A DNA stretch of 32,835 bases from Planctomycetota bacterium (GTDB taxonomy: Bacteria; Planctomycetota; Phycisphaerae; Phycisphaerales; SM1A02): assembly GCA_022566535.1 (NCBI GenBank), contig JADFIR010000035.1, positions 1-32,835 of the forward strand, written 5' to 3'. Under the pieces are notes generated by a model that was not told the origin of the DNA, did no database searches, and saw only the letters and a list, made by a program, of their open reading frames with translations. Shown piece after piece: positions 6,295-15,446 of this stretch. Positions within the stretch are counted from its first letter, which is position 1. Each line of letters starts with the position of its first letter. Both the position numbers and the translations under genes were made by a program.

Positions 6295-8469
6295 ATGACC
6301 AACGCCTGGACGAAAAGTCTTGACAGCGACCGGATCGCCTGGCTCACCTTCGATCTTCCCGACGCAAAGGTGAACAAGTTCACGGCGTCCGCACTCGCTG
6401 AACTTAGCGCGATGCTCGATCAGCTTGTTGCCGAGGAGGCGATCAAGGCGATTGTGATCCGTAGCGGTAAGGAGGGCAACTTCATTGCTGGGGCGGACAT
6501 CAACGAGCTGGCGCGGATCAAGGATGTCCGGGACGCGAAGGCCAAATCCCAGGCCGGTCATGCGGTGTTCGCCAAGCTGGCGGCGCTGCCGATCCCAACG
6601 ATCGCGGCGATCCACGGCCCGTGCCTCGGCGGCGGTCTGGAGATGGCCCTGGCCTGTCAATACCGCCTGGTCACCGACCATCCGACAACGAGTCTCGGCT
6701 TGCCGGAGGTGAACTTGGGAATCATCCCCGGATGGGGCGGTACGCAGCGGCTGCCGCGATTGATCGGGCTGACGCCGGCCTTGAAGATGATTCTTTCCGG
6801 GAAGCCTGTTGATGCCCGGGGCGCCTACAGGGTGGGCCTGGCCGACGCGATCGCAGCGCAGGTATTCCTCAAGGATGAAACCCGGCGATTCATCAACGAA
6901 GTTCTGACCCGCCAGGGACGGCGCGAGGTCGTGCGGCGGCGCCGAAGACGCCAGCCGCTGTTGATGCGCATGCTCGCCTACACGGCGATCGGACGCCGGG
7001 TCATCTTCCGACAGGCACGCAGGCAGCTCGTCAAGCGGACCAAGGGTCACTATCCCGCGCCGGTGGAAGCTCTGCGGGTGATCGGTGAAACCTATCGACG
7101 GCGATCGGCATCCAGGAATCTTTCGATCGAGATGGAAGCGTTCTCAAGACTCGCGTGCACGCCGATCAGTCGCAATCTCGTTTGGCTCTTCCAGGCAAGC
7201 CAGCGACTGAAGAGGGCCGGCGCGTCGTCGTCGGGCCGCGAGCCTGCGCCGGTGCGCTCTGCGGGCGTGGTCGGGGCGGGGATCATGGGCAGCGGTATCG
7301 CCTGGGCGGTGAGCAACGCAGGCATCAGCGTTCGCATGATGGACGTCAGTTGGGACGCTGTCTGCAAGGGGATGGGTGCAGCGGCGGGCATGTACCGCGC
7401 CCTGGTGAAACGCCGAAAGATGACCGCGGGCGAAATGAACCTTGCCATGCACCGCATTTCTCCGACGATCGACTACACCGGATTTGCCGGCGCGGATGTG
7501 GTCGTGGAGGCGGTCGCTGAGGACTTGGAAATCAAGAAACGGGTCCTTGCCGAGATCGAGAGGCACGTGCGCAGCGACGCCATCATCTGCACCAACACCT
7601 CGTCGCTGTCGCTTCGAGAATTGGCCGGCGCGCTGAAGCGGCCCAAGCGCTTCGTCGGGCTGCACTTTTTCAATCCAGTCAACCGCATGACGTTGGTTGA
7701 GGTGATCGCGACCCGCAAGACTTCGCAAGATACTCTCATCGCTGCGGTGGAGTTGGTCAGGCGATTGGGGAAGACGCCGATCGTCGTCGGCGAGTGTGCG
7801 GGGTTCCTGGTCAACCGGATCCTACTGCCATATCTCATCGAGTCGGCGTGGATGTTCGAGGAGGGCGTTGAGGCTCAACGGATCGATCGGCTGCTGGAGG
7901 ACTTTGGTATGCCCATGGGGCCGATCACACTGGTTGATGAAGTCGGCCTCGACGTCGGCTGCAAGGTGGCGAAAGAGCTTGAGGCCGCTTATGGGTCGCG
8001 GATGCATGTGCCAGGCGCGCTTAGCGCCGTCGCCGAATCCCCTGACACCTTGGGCAGGAAAACCGGGGCCGGGTTCTACCTGTATCGCAACGGTCAGAAG
8101 AAGCCGAACCGAGAGGTTGCCCGGCTCGCCGAGCAGGTCCGCAACCAGGAGGGCGTTCCCGCTCGCGAGTTGACCGACGATGAGATCGTCGATCGAGCCA
8201 TTCTCATCATGGTCAATGAAGCGGCGAGATGCATCGAAGAGGGCGTCGTGGATGATCCCGAAGCGCTGGATCTGGCGATGGTCATGGGCACCGGATTCGC
8301 GCCCTTCCGCGGCGGTTTACTGCGTTACGCGGATCAGCGCGGCATCGATGAGATCATGCGGCGACTCAGCGAGTTCGCGGCGACCTTCGGTGATCGCTTC
8401 AAACCGGCTCCCCTGCTCGAAAAGATCGCCGGCAACGGAGGCCACTTCTATCAAGATCACGCGGCATAA
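6295..8469 (+). CDS. fadJ: Enoyl-CoA hydratase/3-hydroxyacyl-CoA dehydrogenase, FadJ type
   Basis: This 724-residue bifunctional enzyme hydrates enoyl-CoA and then oxidises 3-hydroxyacyl-CoA with NAD. The N-terminal crotonase domain (1-190) has the oxyanion-hole stretch NFIAGADI and GPCLGGGLEMALACQYR, plus LGLPEVNLGIIPGWGGT, with catalytic glutamates at 116 and 138. A linker follows (190-320), unusually arginine-rich at 209-219 (RREVVRRRRRR). The NAD-binding Rossmann domain starts at 323 with GVVGAGIMGSGIA. H457 in GLHFFNPVNRM and E469 fit the dehydrogenase catalytic pair, and two C-terminal 3HCDH domains (starting FLVNRILLPY) complete the protein. Length and order match FadB/FadJ alpha subunits. 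Pairing with the FadI-type thiolase two bases upstream suggests they form the usual alpha/beta complex. Confidence 0.94.
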   Translation: MTNAWTKSLDSDRIAWLTFDLPDAKVNKFTASALAELSAMLDQLVAEEAIKAIVIRSGKEGNFIAGADINELARIKDVRDAKAKSQAGHAVFAKLAALPIPTIAAIHGPCLGGGLEMALACQYRLVTDHPTTSLGLPEVNLGIIPGWGGTQRLPRLIGLTPALKMILSGKPVDARGAYRVGLADAIAAQVFLKDETRRFINEVLTRQGRREVVRRRRRRQPLLMRMLAYTAIGRRVIFRQARRQLVKRTKGHYPAPVEALRVIGETYRRRSASRNLSIEMEAFSRLACTPISRNLVWLFQASQRLKRAGASSSGREPAPVRSAGVVGAGIMGSGIAWAVSNAGISVRMMDVSWDAVCKGMGAAAGMYRALVKRRKMTAGEMNLAMHRISPTIDYTGFAGADVVVEAVAEDLEIKKRVLAEIERHVRSDAIICTNTSSLSLRELAGALKRPKRFVGLHFFNPVNRMTLVEVIATRKTSQDTLIAAVELVRRLGKTPIVVGECAGFLVNRILLPYLIESAWMFEEGVEAQRIDRLLEDFGMPMGPITLVDEVGLDVGCKVAKELEAAYGSRMHVPGALSAVAESPDTLGRKTGAGFYLYRNGQKKPNREVARLAEQVRNQEGVPARELTDDEIVDRAILIMVNEAARCIEEGVVDDPEALDLAMVMGTGFAPFRGGLLRYADQRGIDEIMRRLSEFAATFGDRFKPAPLLEKIAGNGGHFYQDHAA

Positions 8470-8478
8470 CAAGGATGG

Positions 8479-10482
8479 ATGATCATGTCGCACCAAACAC
8501 TCAAACGGCCGAAAGAAAAAGCGGCTGACTACGAAGATCAGTTGCTCATTGGCACTGCTGGTATGAATCGGGGCCAGCGTGCCGCAATGGAGGTGGCCGA
8601 GTCGGCGCGCGACCAGGGTGATGGCAAGGGCGGTTTTGCGGCTCAGCTCTGTCTGGGGCGATTCGATCCCGCGATGCTGACACCGTTTCCCAAGCAGTCG
8701 GATTCGGATCGACGCATCGGCGATGAGATGGTGCAAGCGGTTTCGGTGTTCCTCACCGAGCACCTTGATCCTGACGAAGTCGATGAAACGCGGACCATCC
8801 CCCAAGAGGTGATCGAGGGTCTCAAGCGCCTGGGCGTCTTTCGTATGAAAGTGCCCCAGGAGTACGGTGGACTCGGCTTCTCGCAGGTCAATTACAACCG
8901 AGTAATCATGGCGATTGCCTCCTATTGCGGCTCAACCGCGGTGCTCGTGTCCGCGCATCAATCGATCGGCGTGCCGCAGCCGTTGAAGATGTTCGGCACC
9001 GAAGCGCAGAAGGCTAAGTACCTGCGGCGCATCGCTGGGGGCGAGCTGTCTGCATTCGCCCTGACCGAAGCGGAGGTCGGCTCCGACCCGGCACGCATGA
9101 CCACGACCGCAAAGCTCACTGATGATGGGGCTCATTACATCCTCAACGGCGTCAAACTGTGGACCACGAACGGCCCAATTGCACAGTTGATCGTCGTGAT
9201 GGCCCAAACCGCGGCGAAGGTGTCTCGAGGCAGAGCGTGTCCACAGATCACCGCCTTCATCGTCGAGGCGGACAGCCCCGGCGTGGAAGTGACTCACCGC
9301 TGCGACTTCATGGGCCTGCGGGGGATCCAGAACGGCTTGATTCGGTTTGACAACGTCAAGGTGCCTGCCGAGAACGTGATCTGGGGCGAGGGCCTCGGGT
9401 TGAAGCTGGCGCTGAAGACGCTCAACACCGGCCGGCTCACCCTTCCCGCCGCCTGCACTGGTATCGGCAAACAATGCCTGTCGATCGTACGGCAATGGGG
9501 CAATGATCGCGTCCAATGGGGCTTGCCGATCGGCCGGCACGAAGCCGGCAGTCAGAAGATCGCCTTCATCGCCTGCACGACGTTCGCGATGGAGGCTGTG
9601 ACCTGGCTCACCTCGCACTGGGTGGACCAGGGCTTGGATATCCGCATCGAGGCGGCGATGGCCAAGCTCTTCTGCACTGAGGCGACTTGGGAGATCGTTG
9701 ACCAAACGATGCAGCTGCGCGGCGGTCGTGGCTATGAGCGAGCTGCGTCGTTACGAGCCCGTGGAGAAGCGGCGTACCCCGTCGAGCGCATGATGCGGGA
9801 TTGTCGCATCAACACCATCATCGAGGGGACCTCTGAGATCATGCGCCTGTACCTGGCGCGCGAGGCGCTGGATCCGCATCTGAAGCTTGCCGCCGACCTG
9901 CTCCGCGATGGAATCCCGCTGAAGCGCAAGCTCATGGCGACCGGCCGGCTTGTTCGCTTCTACGTTAGGTGGTATCCAGCGCAGCTCTTCGGAAGCATCT
10001 GGCCGAAGCGGTACCGCTCCATGGGACGCCTGCGGAGTCACTACAGATACATCGACCGTGCCTCGCACAAGTTGGCAGTGGCGATGTTCGGCGCGATGGC
10101 ACGCCATCGGAACAAGCTTGAGCGCCGCCAGGTCTTGCTTGGGCATCTCATGGACGTTGGCACCGAACTGTTTGCGATGGCCGCAACGTGTGGGTATGCA
10201 CGATCCCTCGCCTCACAGGAACATCCCCAGGGTGATCCGTTGCAACTGGCCGACCTCTTTTGCCTGCAGGCAAGGGGTCGAATTGAGCAGCACTTTCGGG
10301 CAATCCGTTGGGGGAATCAGCGATCTGCGAATGCTTTGGCTGCCCAGGTCCTGAGCGGAGATTTCCAGTGGATGGAGCAGGGCGTCATCTCGCCACAGCC
10401 GCCAGACCCCTCATTGAAGTTCGTCGCTCCATCTGCACAGTATGAGCACGACGGATTGAACACGGTCGCAGAGCGCTCGTGA
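8479..10482 (+). CDS. Acyl-CoA dehydrogenase, long form with C-terminal extension
   Basis: The protein is a flavoenzyme that introduces the first double bond into acyl-CoA. Its 667 residues are longer than the usual 380 and resemble the very-long-chain (VLCAD/ACAD9-like) type with an extra C-terminal helical domain (about 470-640). Landmarks: MKVPQEYGGLGFS (123-135), FALTEAEVGSDPA (193-205, FAD/substrate signature), the WTTNGP segment, MGLRGIQNGLIRFDNVKVP (278-296), LRGGRGYE (413-420), and IIEGTSEIMR with the likely catalytic base E449. The first 75 residues are a poorly conserved leader. The ATG at 8479 follows AAGGATGG, and a second in-frame ATG at 8485 is possible. It begins nine bases after fadJ and overlaps the next gene, so it belongs to the same operon. 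Electron acceptor (ETF) genes are not in the window. Confidence 0.92.
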   Translation: MIMSHQTLKRPKEKAADYEDQLLIGTAGMNRGQRAAMEVAESARDQGDGKGGFAAQLCLGRFDPAMLTPFPKQSDSDRRIGDEMVQAVSVFLTEHLDPDEVDETRTIPQEVIEGLKRLGVFRMKVPQEYGGLGFSQVNYNRVIMAIASYCGSTAVLVSAHQSIGVPQPLKMFGTEAQKAKYLRRIAGGELSAFALTEAEVGSDPARMTTTAKLTDDGAHYILNGVKLWTTNGPIAQLIVVMAQTAAKVSRGRACPQITAFIVEADSPGVEVTHRCDFMGLRGIQNGLIRFDNVKVPAENVIWGEGLGLKLALKTLNTGRLTLPAACTGIGKQCLSIVRQWGNDRVQWGLPIGRHEAGSQKIAFIACTTFAMEAVTWLTSHWVDQGLDIRIEAAMAKLFCTEATWEIVDQTMQLRGGRGYERAASLRARGEAAYPVERMMRDCRINTIIEGTSEIMRLYLAREALDPHLKLAADLLRDGIPLKRKLMATGRLVRFYVRWYPAQLFGSIWPKRYRSMGRLRSHYRYIDRASHKLAVAMFGAMARHRNKLERRQVLLGHLMDVGTELFAMAATCGYARSLASQEHPQGDPLQLADLFCLQARGRIEQHFRAIRWGNQRSANALAAQVLSGDFQWMEQGVISPQPPDPSLKFVAPSAQYEHDGLNTVAERS

Positions 10483-12647
10483 TGGGCTTGACAGCATACA
10501 AGGCTACCTGCGCATGCCTGAGCGCCATGAAGACGATGCTCGGCGTGAGACTGCGAGTGACCGGCGTGGAGAACCTTGTTGATCGGCCGACGCTGTTCGT
10601 CGCCAATCACTTCACCCGCATCGAAACCTTTCTCATTCCGTACGTCATCTTCCAACATGCCGGCCGCCAGGTCCGCAGCCTCGGCACGCACAGTGTGTTC
10701 AAGGGGCTGTTCGGAAAATACTTCAAGGCGCTCGGCGGCATGTCCACGCGAGATGCGCGCCGAAATCGAACGATCATCCGTGAGTTGATGACCGGCCGGC
10801 ACGACTGGGTGATCTACCCCGAAGGAGGCCTCATCAAGAACAAGAAGACGGTTCACAAAGGCCGTCTGCGGCTGAATAACCCGGATCGGCACGGTCCGCC
10901 GCACACCGGCGCGGCAATGCTTGCGTTGAAGGCCCAGATGTGCAAGCAGCGCTACCTGGAAGCCTGCGATCAGGATGACCTGCGCCGCATCGAATACTAC
11001 GAGGATTCGTTTGGACTCAACGGGGCCGACGAGATCCGCCAGGCCGGCGTCGTCGTGGTGCCGGTGACGCTCACCTTCTACCCGATGCGCCCCAGTCGGA
11101 ATCTCATCAACCGTCTCGCGAAGTTGCTGGTCGGTGAGCTGGACCCGCGCCTCGACGAGGAGCTTCAAGTCGAAGGCAGCATTCTGCTGGCCGGCTCGGA
11201 AATCTGCATCCACTTCGGCGAGCCGATCGAGGCGGCCGATTATCTCGACAAGGTCACCGCGCTTGCCCGACGGGTCATCGGCATGTTCTCCGAAGCGAAT
11301 CGGACTGATTTCCTTCTTCGCCAACAGGCGAAGCGGCTTACCGAAGCCTGTATGCGGTCCATCTACCACAATACCGAGATCAATTTCGATCACCTCTTCT
11401 GTTACGCGCTTCGTGCGTTTCAAGGCGACCGAATCGTCGTCGAAGACCTGCGCAGGGCGCTGTATCTCGCAGCTACTCAGCTCACTGATTGCGACGCCGT
11501 GCGGCTGCATCGGTCGGTTCTCAACGGGATTACGTCGCTGGTCAGCGCTGAGCCGTTCGGCCCGTGGGAGAGCGCCGTCCGCCTGGCGTGCAACGAAGGA
11601 ATCCTGCGGATCCAAGACGGCTGCTACGTGGTCAATCGCACGGCTCTGGACCAGCCCCATGAGTTCCACAAGATTCGGCTGAAGAACATGACCCAGGTGA
11701 TTGCCAACGAGTTGGAGCCGATCAAGCCCGCAGTCGAAGCACTCAATCGCTATGTCAATCTCTCCAGCTCGCAGTTGACGATGCGCACGTCTGAGGCGCT
11801 GCGGCAGAGTGATGCTCGCCTCTATGAGCGTGACTATGCATCGGTGTATGAGCCCAACGGGTCGAAGCCCAAGGACGTCGGCGAACCGTTTTTCCTCGAG
11901 TCGCACAACGCGAAGGTCGGCATCGTCCTGGCACATGGCTACCTGGCGTGCCCGGAACAGGTTCGCCCGCTGGCCGAGTACCTTCATCACCAGGGATGCA
12001 GTGTCTACGGCGTACGACTCCCCGGCCATGGAACAGCCCCCAAGCAACTCACCGACGTGAGCTGGCAGGACTGGATGGACTCCCTAATGCGGGGCTATGC
12101 GGTGATTCGCCAGCATTGCCGGGAGGTTATCGTCGGCGGATTCTCACTCGGAGGAACTCTCGCGCTACTGCTGGCCGCTCGGCACGCTGGAGAGATCGAC
12201 GGCGTATTCAGCATCAACGCACCGATGCGATTGCGCGATCGCCGAGCGCCGCTCGTGCCGGCCATCGTTCGGTGGAATGGTGCAATGAGGATGCTCGGCC
12301 TCTGCGACGGACACGTCCAGCGATCCAACAGTGACACCGAAAGCCCCGACATCAACTACGAGCTGGATTACCTCACAGGCATCAGGGAAGTTCGACGCGC
12401 TATGGATGCGTGCCGCAAGAGTCTCTCTGCGGTTACCGCACCGGCATTGATCATCCAGGCGGATGCTGATCCGCTTGTCGGGCCTGACGGCGCGAAAGCG
12501 TTGGTGGCTCGACTCGGCTCCAAGATCAAGGTGTTTTCGGAACTGCCCTTCGATCGGCACGTGATTGTCCGGGGTGATGGTTGTGAGGCTATCTTCGAGA
12601 AAGTCAACCAATTTGTGCAGCGCGTTGGCCAGCTGACGCCTGCGTAG
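10479..12647 (+). CDS. Fused PlsC-like acyltransferase and alpha/beta hydrolase (lipase-like)
   Basis: The 722-residue protein joins two lipid enzymes. Residues about 1-260 form a PlsC/PlsB-type acyltransferase. The motif NHFTRIET (H44 to E49) replaces the usual HX4D by HX4E, and the YPEGG block is at 113-117. Residues about 300-420 resemble the helical region after the catalytic domain of PlsB-like enzymes (CNEGILRIQDGCYVVN, then IRLKNMTQVIANELEP). Residues about 475-720 are an alpha/beta hydrolase of monoacylglycerol-lipase look: LAHGYLACPEQ, YGVRLPGHGTAP, nucleophile S556 in GGFSLGGT, likely acid D662 or D664 in ADADPLVG, and H694 in PFDRHVIV. No signal peptide is seen. The start (GTG 10479 or ATG 10482) overlaps the dehydrogenase stop in TGATG style, implying translational coupling. 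It may deacylate or reacylate lipids feeding beta-oxidation. Domains are sure, substrate unknown. Confidence 0.87.
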   Translation: MMGLTAYKATCACLSAMKTMLGVRLRVTGVENLVDRPTLFVANHFTRIETFLIPYVIFQHAGRQVRSLGTHSVFKGLFGKYFKALGGMSTRDARRNRTIIRELMTGRHDWVIYPEGGLIKNKKTVHKGRLRLNNPDRHGPPHTGAAMLALKAQMCKQRYLEACDQDDLRRIEYYEDSFGLNGADEIRQAGVVVVPVTLTFYPMRPSRNLINRLAKLLVGELDPRLDEELQVEGSILLAGSEICIHFGEPIEAADYLDKVTALARRVIGMFSEANRTDFLLRQQAKRLTEACMRSIYHNTEINFDHLFCYALRAFQGDRIVVEDLRRALYLAATQLTDCDAVRLHRSVLNGITSLVSAEPFGPWESAVRLACNEGILRIQDGCYVVNRTALDQPHEFHKIRLKNMTQVIANELEPIKPAVEALNRYVNLSSSQLTMRTSEALRQSDARLYERDYASVYEPNGSKPKDVGEPFFLESHNAKVGIVLAHGYLACPEQVRPLAEYLHHQGCSVYGVRLPGHGTAPKQLTDVSWQDWMDSLMRGYAVIRQHCREVIVGGFSLGGTLALLLAARHAGEIDGVFSINAPMRLRDRRAPLVPAIVRWNGAMRMLGLCDGHVQRSNSDTESPDINYELDYLTGIREVRRAMDACRKSLSAVTAPALIIQADADPLVGPDGAKALVARLGSKIKVFSELPFDRHVIVRGDGCEAIFEKVNQFVQRVGQLTPA

Positions 12648-12685
12648 TCAGCAGCCTCGATACAATCGCCGCTGGGCTCAGGTTC

Positions 12686-14464
12686 TCAGCGCAACGTGAG
12701 GAACTCCTGATTCACGACGTCGAACAAGCCTTGATCGGTAATACGGAGCGCAGGAATAACCGAGATGGCCAGGAACGAAAGCGTGCCGAAGGGGCGGGTG
12801 AGGGTGCAGCCCAGCGCGCGCGCAGCCTCACGTACCCGCCGCAGCTGCCGGCACACTTCTTCAGCACTCTCAGCCGACATCAGCCCGGCTACCGGAAGCG
12901 GTAACTGCGCCGAGATCGCTCCACCTGCAGAGACCACAAATCCGCCGCCGGTCTCTTCCATCGCTCGGGCACAGGCAAGCATATCTCGGGGATTCGTGCC
13001 CGCAATGATCAGATTGTGCGAGTCATGTGCAACCGATGATCCAAACGCTCCGTGATCGCGAAAGCGGAATCCCTCGACCAGCCCAAGACCAATGTTTCGA
13101 GTTGCTCGATGCCGTTCGATGCTCGCGATCAGTGCTACGTCAACGTCAGCATCGAAGGACCAGTGACCGTTATGTCGCCGTACGTTGAGCGTTTCGTGCC
13201 GGGTTATGATCTGATCCGGGACGATCCCGATGATGGGGCAGCGGTCGCTGCTCAACGACAAGGTGAATGCTGACTCGTCCAGCGCCGCGAGGTGGATGGT
13301 ATTCTCGTGGGAGATCTCCGGCGGGGCGGTGGTGGGAAGATATTCGCCGGCTCTTGCGACGATGCTGCCGGCTTTGACCACGATCGAAGGTTGGAATTCA
13401 GCGAGGTCGTTGACCACAAGGAGGTCCGCGCGATAGCCGGGCGCGATCGCGCCGCGGTCGTCCAAGCCGTAGTGCCTGGCTGGGACCAACGTCGTGTGTC
13501 GGACCGCCCTTGCCGGCTCCATCCCCGCCGCCACCACTCGCCGCAGCAGTCCATCAAGGTGGCCGTGGTCGATCAGATCGTCCGGATGAATGTCATCGGT
13601 GCACAGACACCATTCGCCCAAGCGATCCTCAACCAACAGCGGCAGAAAGGTGTCGAGGTTGCGGGCAATCGACCCTTCACGCACCTGCACCAACATGCCC
13701 AGTGACGCCTTGGCCAGTGCTTCTTGGACCTCGGTGGATTCGTGGTCGGAGCGAATCCCCGCCGCGGCGTAGGCCACGATGTCCCGGCCGATCACTCCCG
13801 GTGCGTGTCCATCGACCGCGGCACCGCGGCGCGCCGCCGCAGCGATCTTCTCCAGTACCGCGGGTTCACCTTCCAGCACCCCCGGAAAGTTCATCATCTC
13901 CGCCAGACCCAGCACGCTCGGGTTGCCCAGCAGTTTGTCAATAGCGTCGGAATCGAGCACAGCCCCGGCATGTTCCCAATCCATCGCCGGGACACACGAC
14001 GGAGCCATGTAGAACAAGTCGATCGGCAGCTTCTTGCCTGCGTTGATCAGCAGCTCAACACCGCGCACACCCATGACGTTAGCAATCTCGTGCGGGTCGG
14101 CGATGAGTGTGCCGGTGCCGTGGGGGACAATCAATCGGGCGAGCTCCGCCGGCATCAGCAGCGTGCTCTCCACATGCATGTGAGCGTCGATCAAACTCGG
14201 AAGTACGGCCTGGCCGTCCAGGTCGATGCGCTCGGTCGCCTGCCAGTCGTACGGCCCGACGCCGGCGATCCAGCCATCGGCGATGACCACATTGGCCGGC
14301 TCCACCCGTAATGTGAATACGTTGACCACCTGCCCGCCTGTCAGCAGCAGATCGCCCCGCTCCTGCCCCCGCGCGACGCCCACACGCCGCCGCAACGTTT
14401 CGGTGCCAGCGTTGCCCGTCGATCTCCTCCCGGGAGCTCCGGTAGCGGTCCCTGCCTCACTCAT
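12686..14464 (-). CDS. ade: Adenine deaminase
   Basis: This is a metal-dependent amidohydrolase that converts adenine to hypoxanthine in purine salvage or catabolism. The ATG at 14464 gives 592 residues, the normal length for the family; the frame is open to 14551, but the extra 29 residues are proline-rich and unlike it. The N-terminal beta-sandwich start GDLLLTGGQVVNVFT is followed by the metal-binding DAHMHVEST and TLIADPHEIANVMG. VDGHAPG, IRSDHESTEVQEA and CLCTDDIHPDDL supply further metal ligands. The C-terminal domain (HDSHNLIIAGTNPRDM, GGFVVSAGG) is typical of bacterial Ade. The gene converges on the fatty-acid operon (38 bases between stops) and diverges from the methyltransferase gene at 14602. 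No purine riboswitch was recognised in the 137-base gap. Confidence 0.93.
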   Translation of the reverse strand: MSEAGTATGAPGRRSTGNAGTETLRRRVGVARGQERGDLLLTGGQVVNVFTLRVEPANVVIADGWIAGVGPYDWQATERIDLDGQAVLPSLIDAHMHVESTLLMPAELARLIVPHGTGTLIADPHEIANVMGVRGVELLINAGKKLPIDLFYMAPSCVPAMDWEHAGAVLDSDAIDKLLGNPSVLGLAEMMNFPGVLEGEPAVLEKIAAAARRGAAVDGHAPGVIGRDIVAYAAAGIRSDHESTEVQEALAKASLGMLVQVREGSIARNLDTFLPLLVEDRLGEWCLCTDDIHPDDLIDHGHLDGLLRRVVAAGMEPARAVRHTTLVPARHYGLDDRGAIAPGYRADLLVVNDLAEFQPSIVVKAGSIVARAGEYLPTTAPPEISHENTIHLAALDESAFTLSLSSDRCPIIGIVPDQIITRHETLNVRRHNGHWSFDADVDVALIASIERHRATRNIGLGLVEGFRFRDHGAFGSSVAHDSHNLIIAGTNPRDMLACARAMEETGGGFVVSAGGAISAQLPLPVAGLMSAESAEEVCRQLRRVREAARALGCTLTRPFGTLSFLAISVIPALRITDQGLFDVVNQEFLTLR

Positions 14465-14601
14465 GCCCGTACTGTACCGAAGCGGGGGGGGTGGCTGGGG
14501 GTTAGCGCAGCGTGCCCCAGTGTTGAGGAGCAGTGGGATCGCCGAGTGCATAGGATGGAGATGCGCGTGGGTTTGACGGTTGTCCCGGTTCCATCGGCAG
14601 G

Positions 14602-15444
14602 ATGTACCCGATGCGTGTTGGCAGAGCGATTGCGGCGGGTATCCTGGTGCTGATGGTCACAGGCGCTGTCATCGCCTTTGGCCTGGGCCCCCTTGATGCA
14701 CCCGTCCGTGCGCCTGAACCGCAGGTTCAGCCGGAAACCCAGCCTGACACACCATCCTCCACCGAACCGAAGCATCCCCAGCCGCCCGCGGCAACCGAGC
14801 GCGCCGACGAGCGAGCCCGTATGGTCGAGCAGCAGATTGCCCGACAGCGCCGCGGACGACAGCCGATCAAGGACCAGGCCGTGCTACGGGCCATGGGCGT
14901 CGTGCCCCGGCACGTCTTTGTGCCGAAGGCTCGCCGACGCCAGGCCTATGACGATTCACCGCTGCCGATTGGATATGGTCAGACGATCTCCCAGCCGTAC
15001 ATCGTGGCCATGATGTCCGAGCTGCTGGAGCTCAAAGAAGACGCCAAGGTGCTGGAGATCGGAACCGGCTCCGGGTATCAGGCGGCGGTGCTTGCCCATC
15101 TGACACCCAACGTCTATACGCTGGAGATCATCGATCCGCTCTTTGAGCGCGCCGCGGGCGTGCTGCGCAAACAGGACTACGGCGCGGTGCGAACCCGCCG
15201 TGGCGACGGCTACTTCGGCTGGGTTGAGCACGCTCCCTTTGATGCGATCATCGTCACGTGTGCCGCGGGTCATCTGCCCCCGCCATTGTGGGAGCAGCTC
15301 AAGCCGGGCGGTCGAATCGTGATCCCCATCGGCGGACCCTACGAAGTCCAGCGGCTGATCGTCGTGACAAAACAACTGGATGGCAGCCGCCGATCGCTCA
15401 CGGTAATGAGCGTTCGATTCGTGCCGATGACCCGCGAGGAATAG
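14602..15444 (+). CDS. pcm: Protein-L-isoaspartate O-methyltransferase with N-terminal membrane anchor
   Basis: The 280-residue protein carries a complete PIMT domain (about 70-275) that repairs isoaspartyl residues using S-adenosylmethionine. Landmarks are MVEQQIARQRRG, VPRHVFVP, YDDSPLPIGYGQTISQPY (substrate and active-site loop), VLEIGTGSGYQAAVLA (SAM motif I), and PFDAIIVTCAAGHLPPPLWEQLKPGGRIVIPIG. Unlike cytoplasmic Pcm, residues 8-30 form a hydrophobic segment (AIAAGILVLMVTGAVIAFGL) followed by a proline/glutamate-rich linker (33-62). This implies membrane anchoring or export. The start could be the ATG at 14602 or 14611. The downstream membrane protein begins three bases after the stop, so the two are probably translated together. 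Confidence 0.9.
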   Translation: MYPMRVGRAIAAGILVLMVTGAVIAFGLGPLDAPVRAPEPQVQPETQPDTPSSTEPKHPQPPAATERADERARMVEQQIARQRRGRQPIKDQAVLRAMGVVPRHVFVPKARRRQAYDDSPLPIGYGQTISQPYIVAMMSELLELKEDAKVLEIGTGSGYQAAVLAHLTPNVYTLEIIDPLFERAAGVLRKQDYGAVRTRRGDGYFGWVEHAPFDAIIVTCAAGHLPPPLWEQLKPGGRIVIPIGGPYEVQRLIVVTKQLDGSRRSLTVMSVRFVPMTREE

Positions 15445-15446
15445 CG

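Noticed and set aside
10317..12047. Minus-strand open frame of 576 codons opposite the acyltransferase/hydrolase
   Set aside because: Antisense shadow of a gene with intact catalytic motifs; no recognisable protein content.
15258..15446. Upstream extension of the membrane protein into pcm
   Set aside because: It only overlaps the methyltransferase in another frame; the TTG at 15447 has a well-placed GAGGA.
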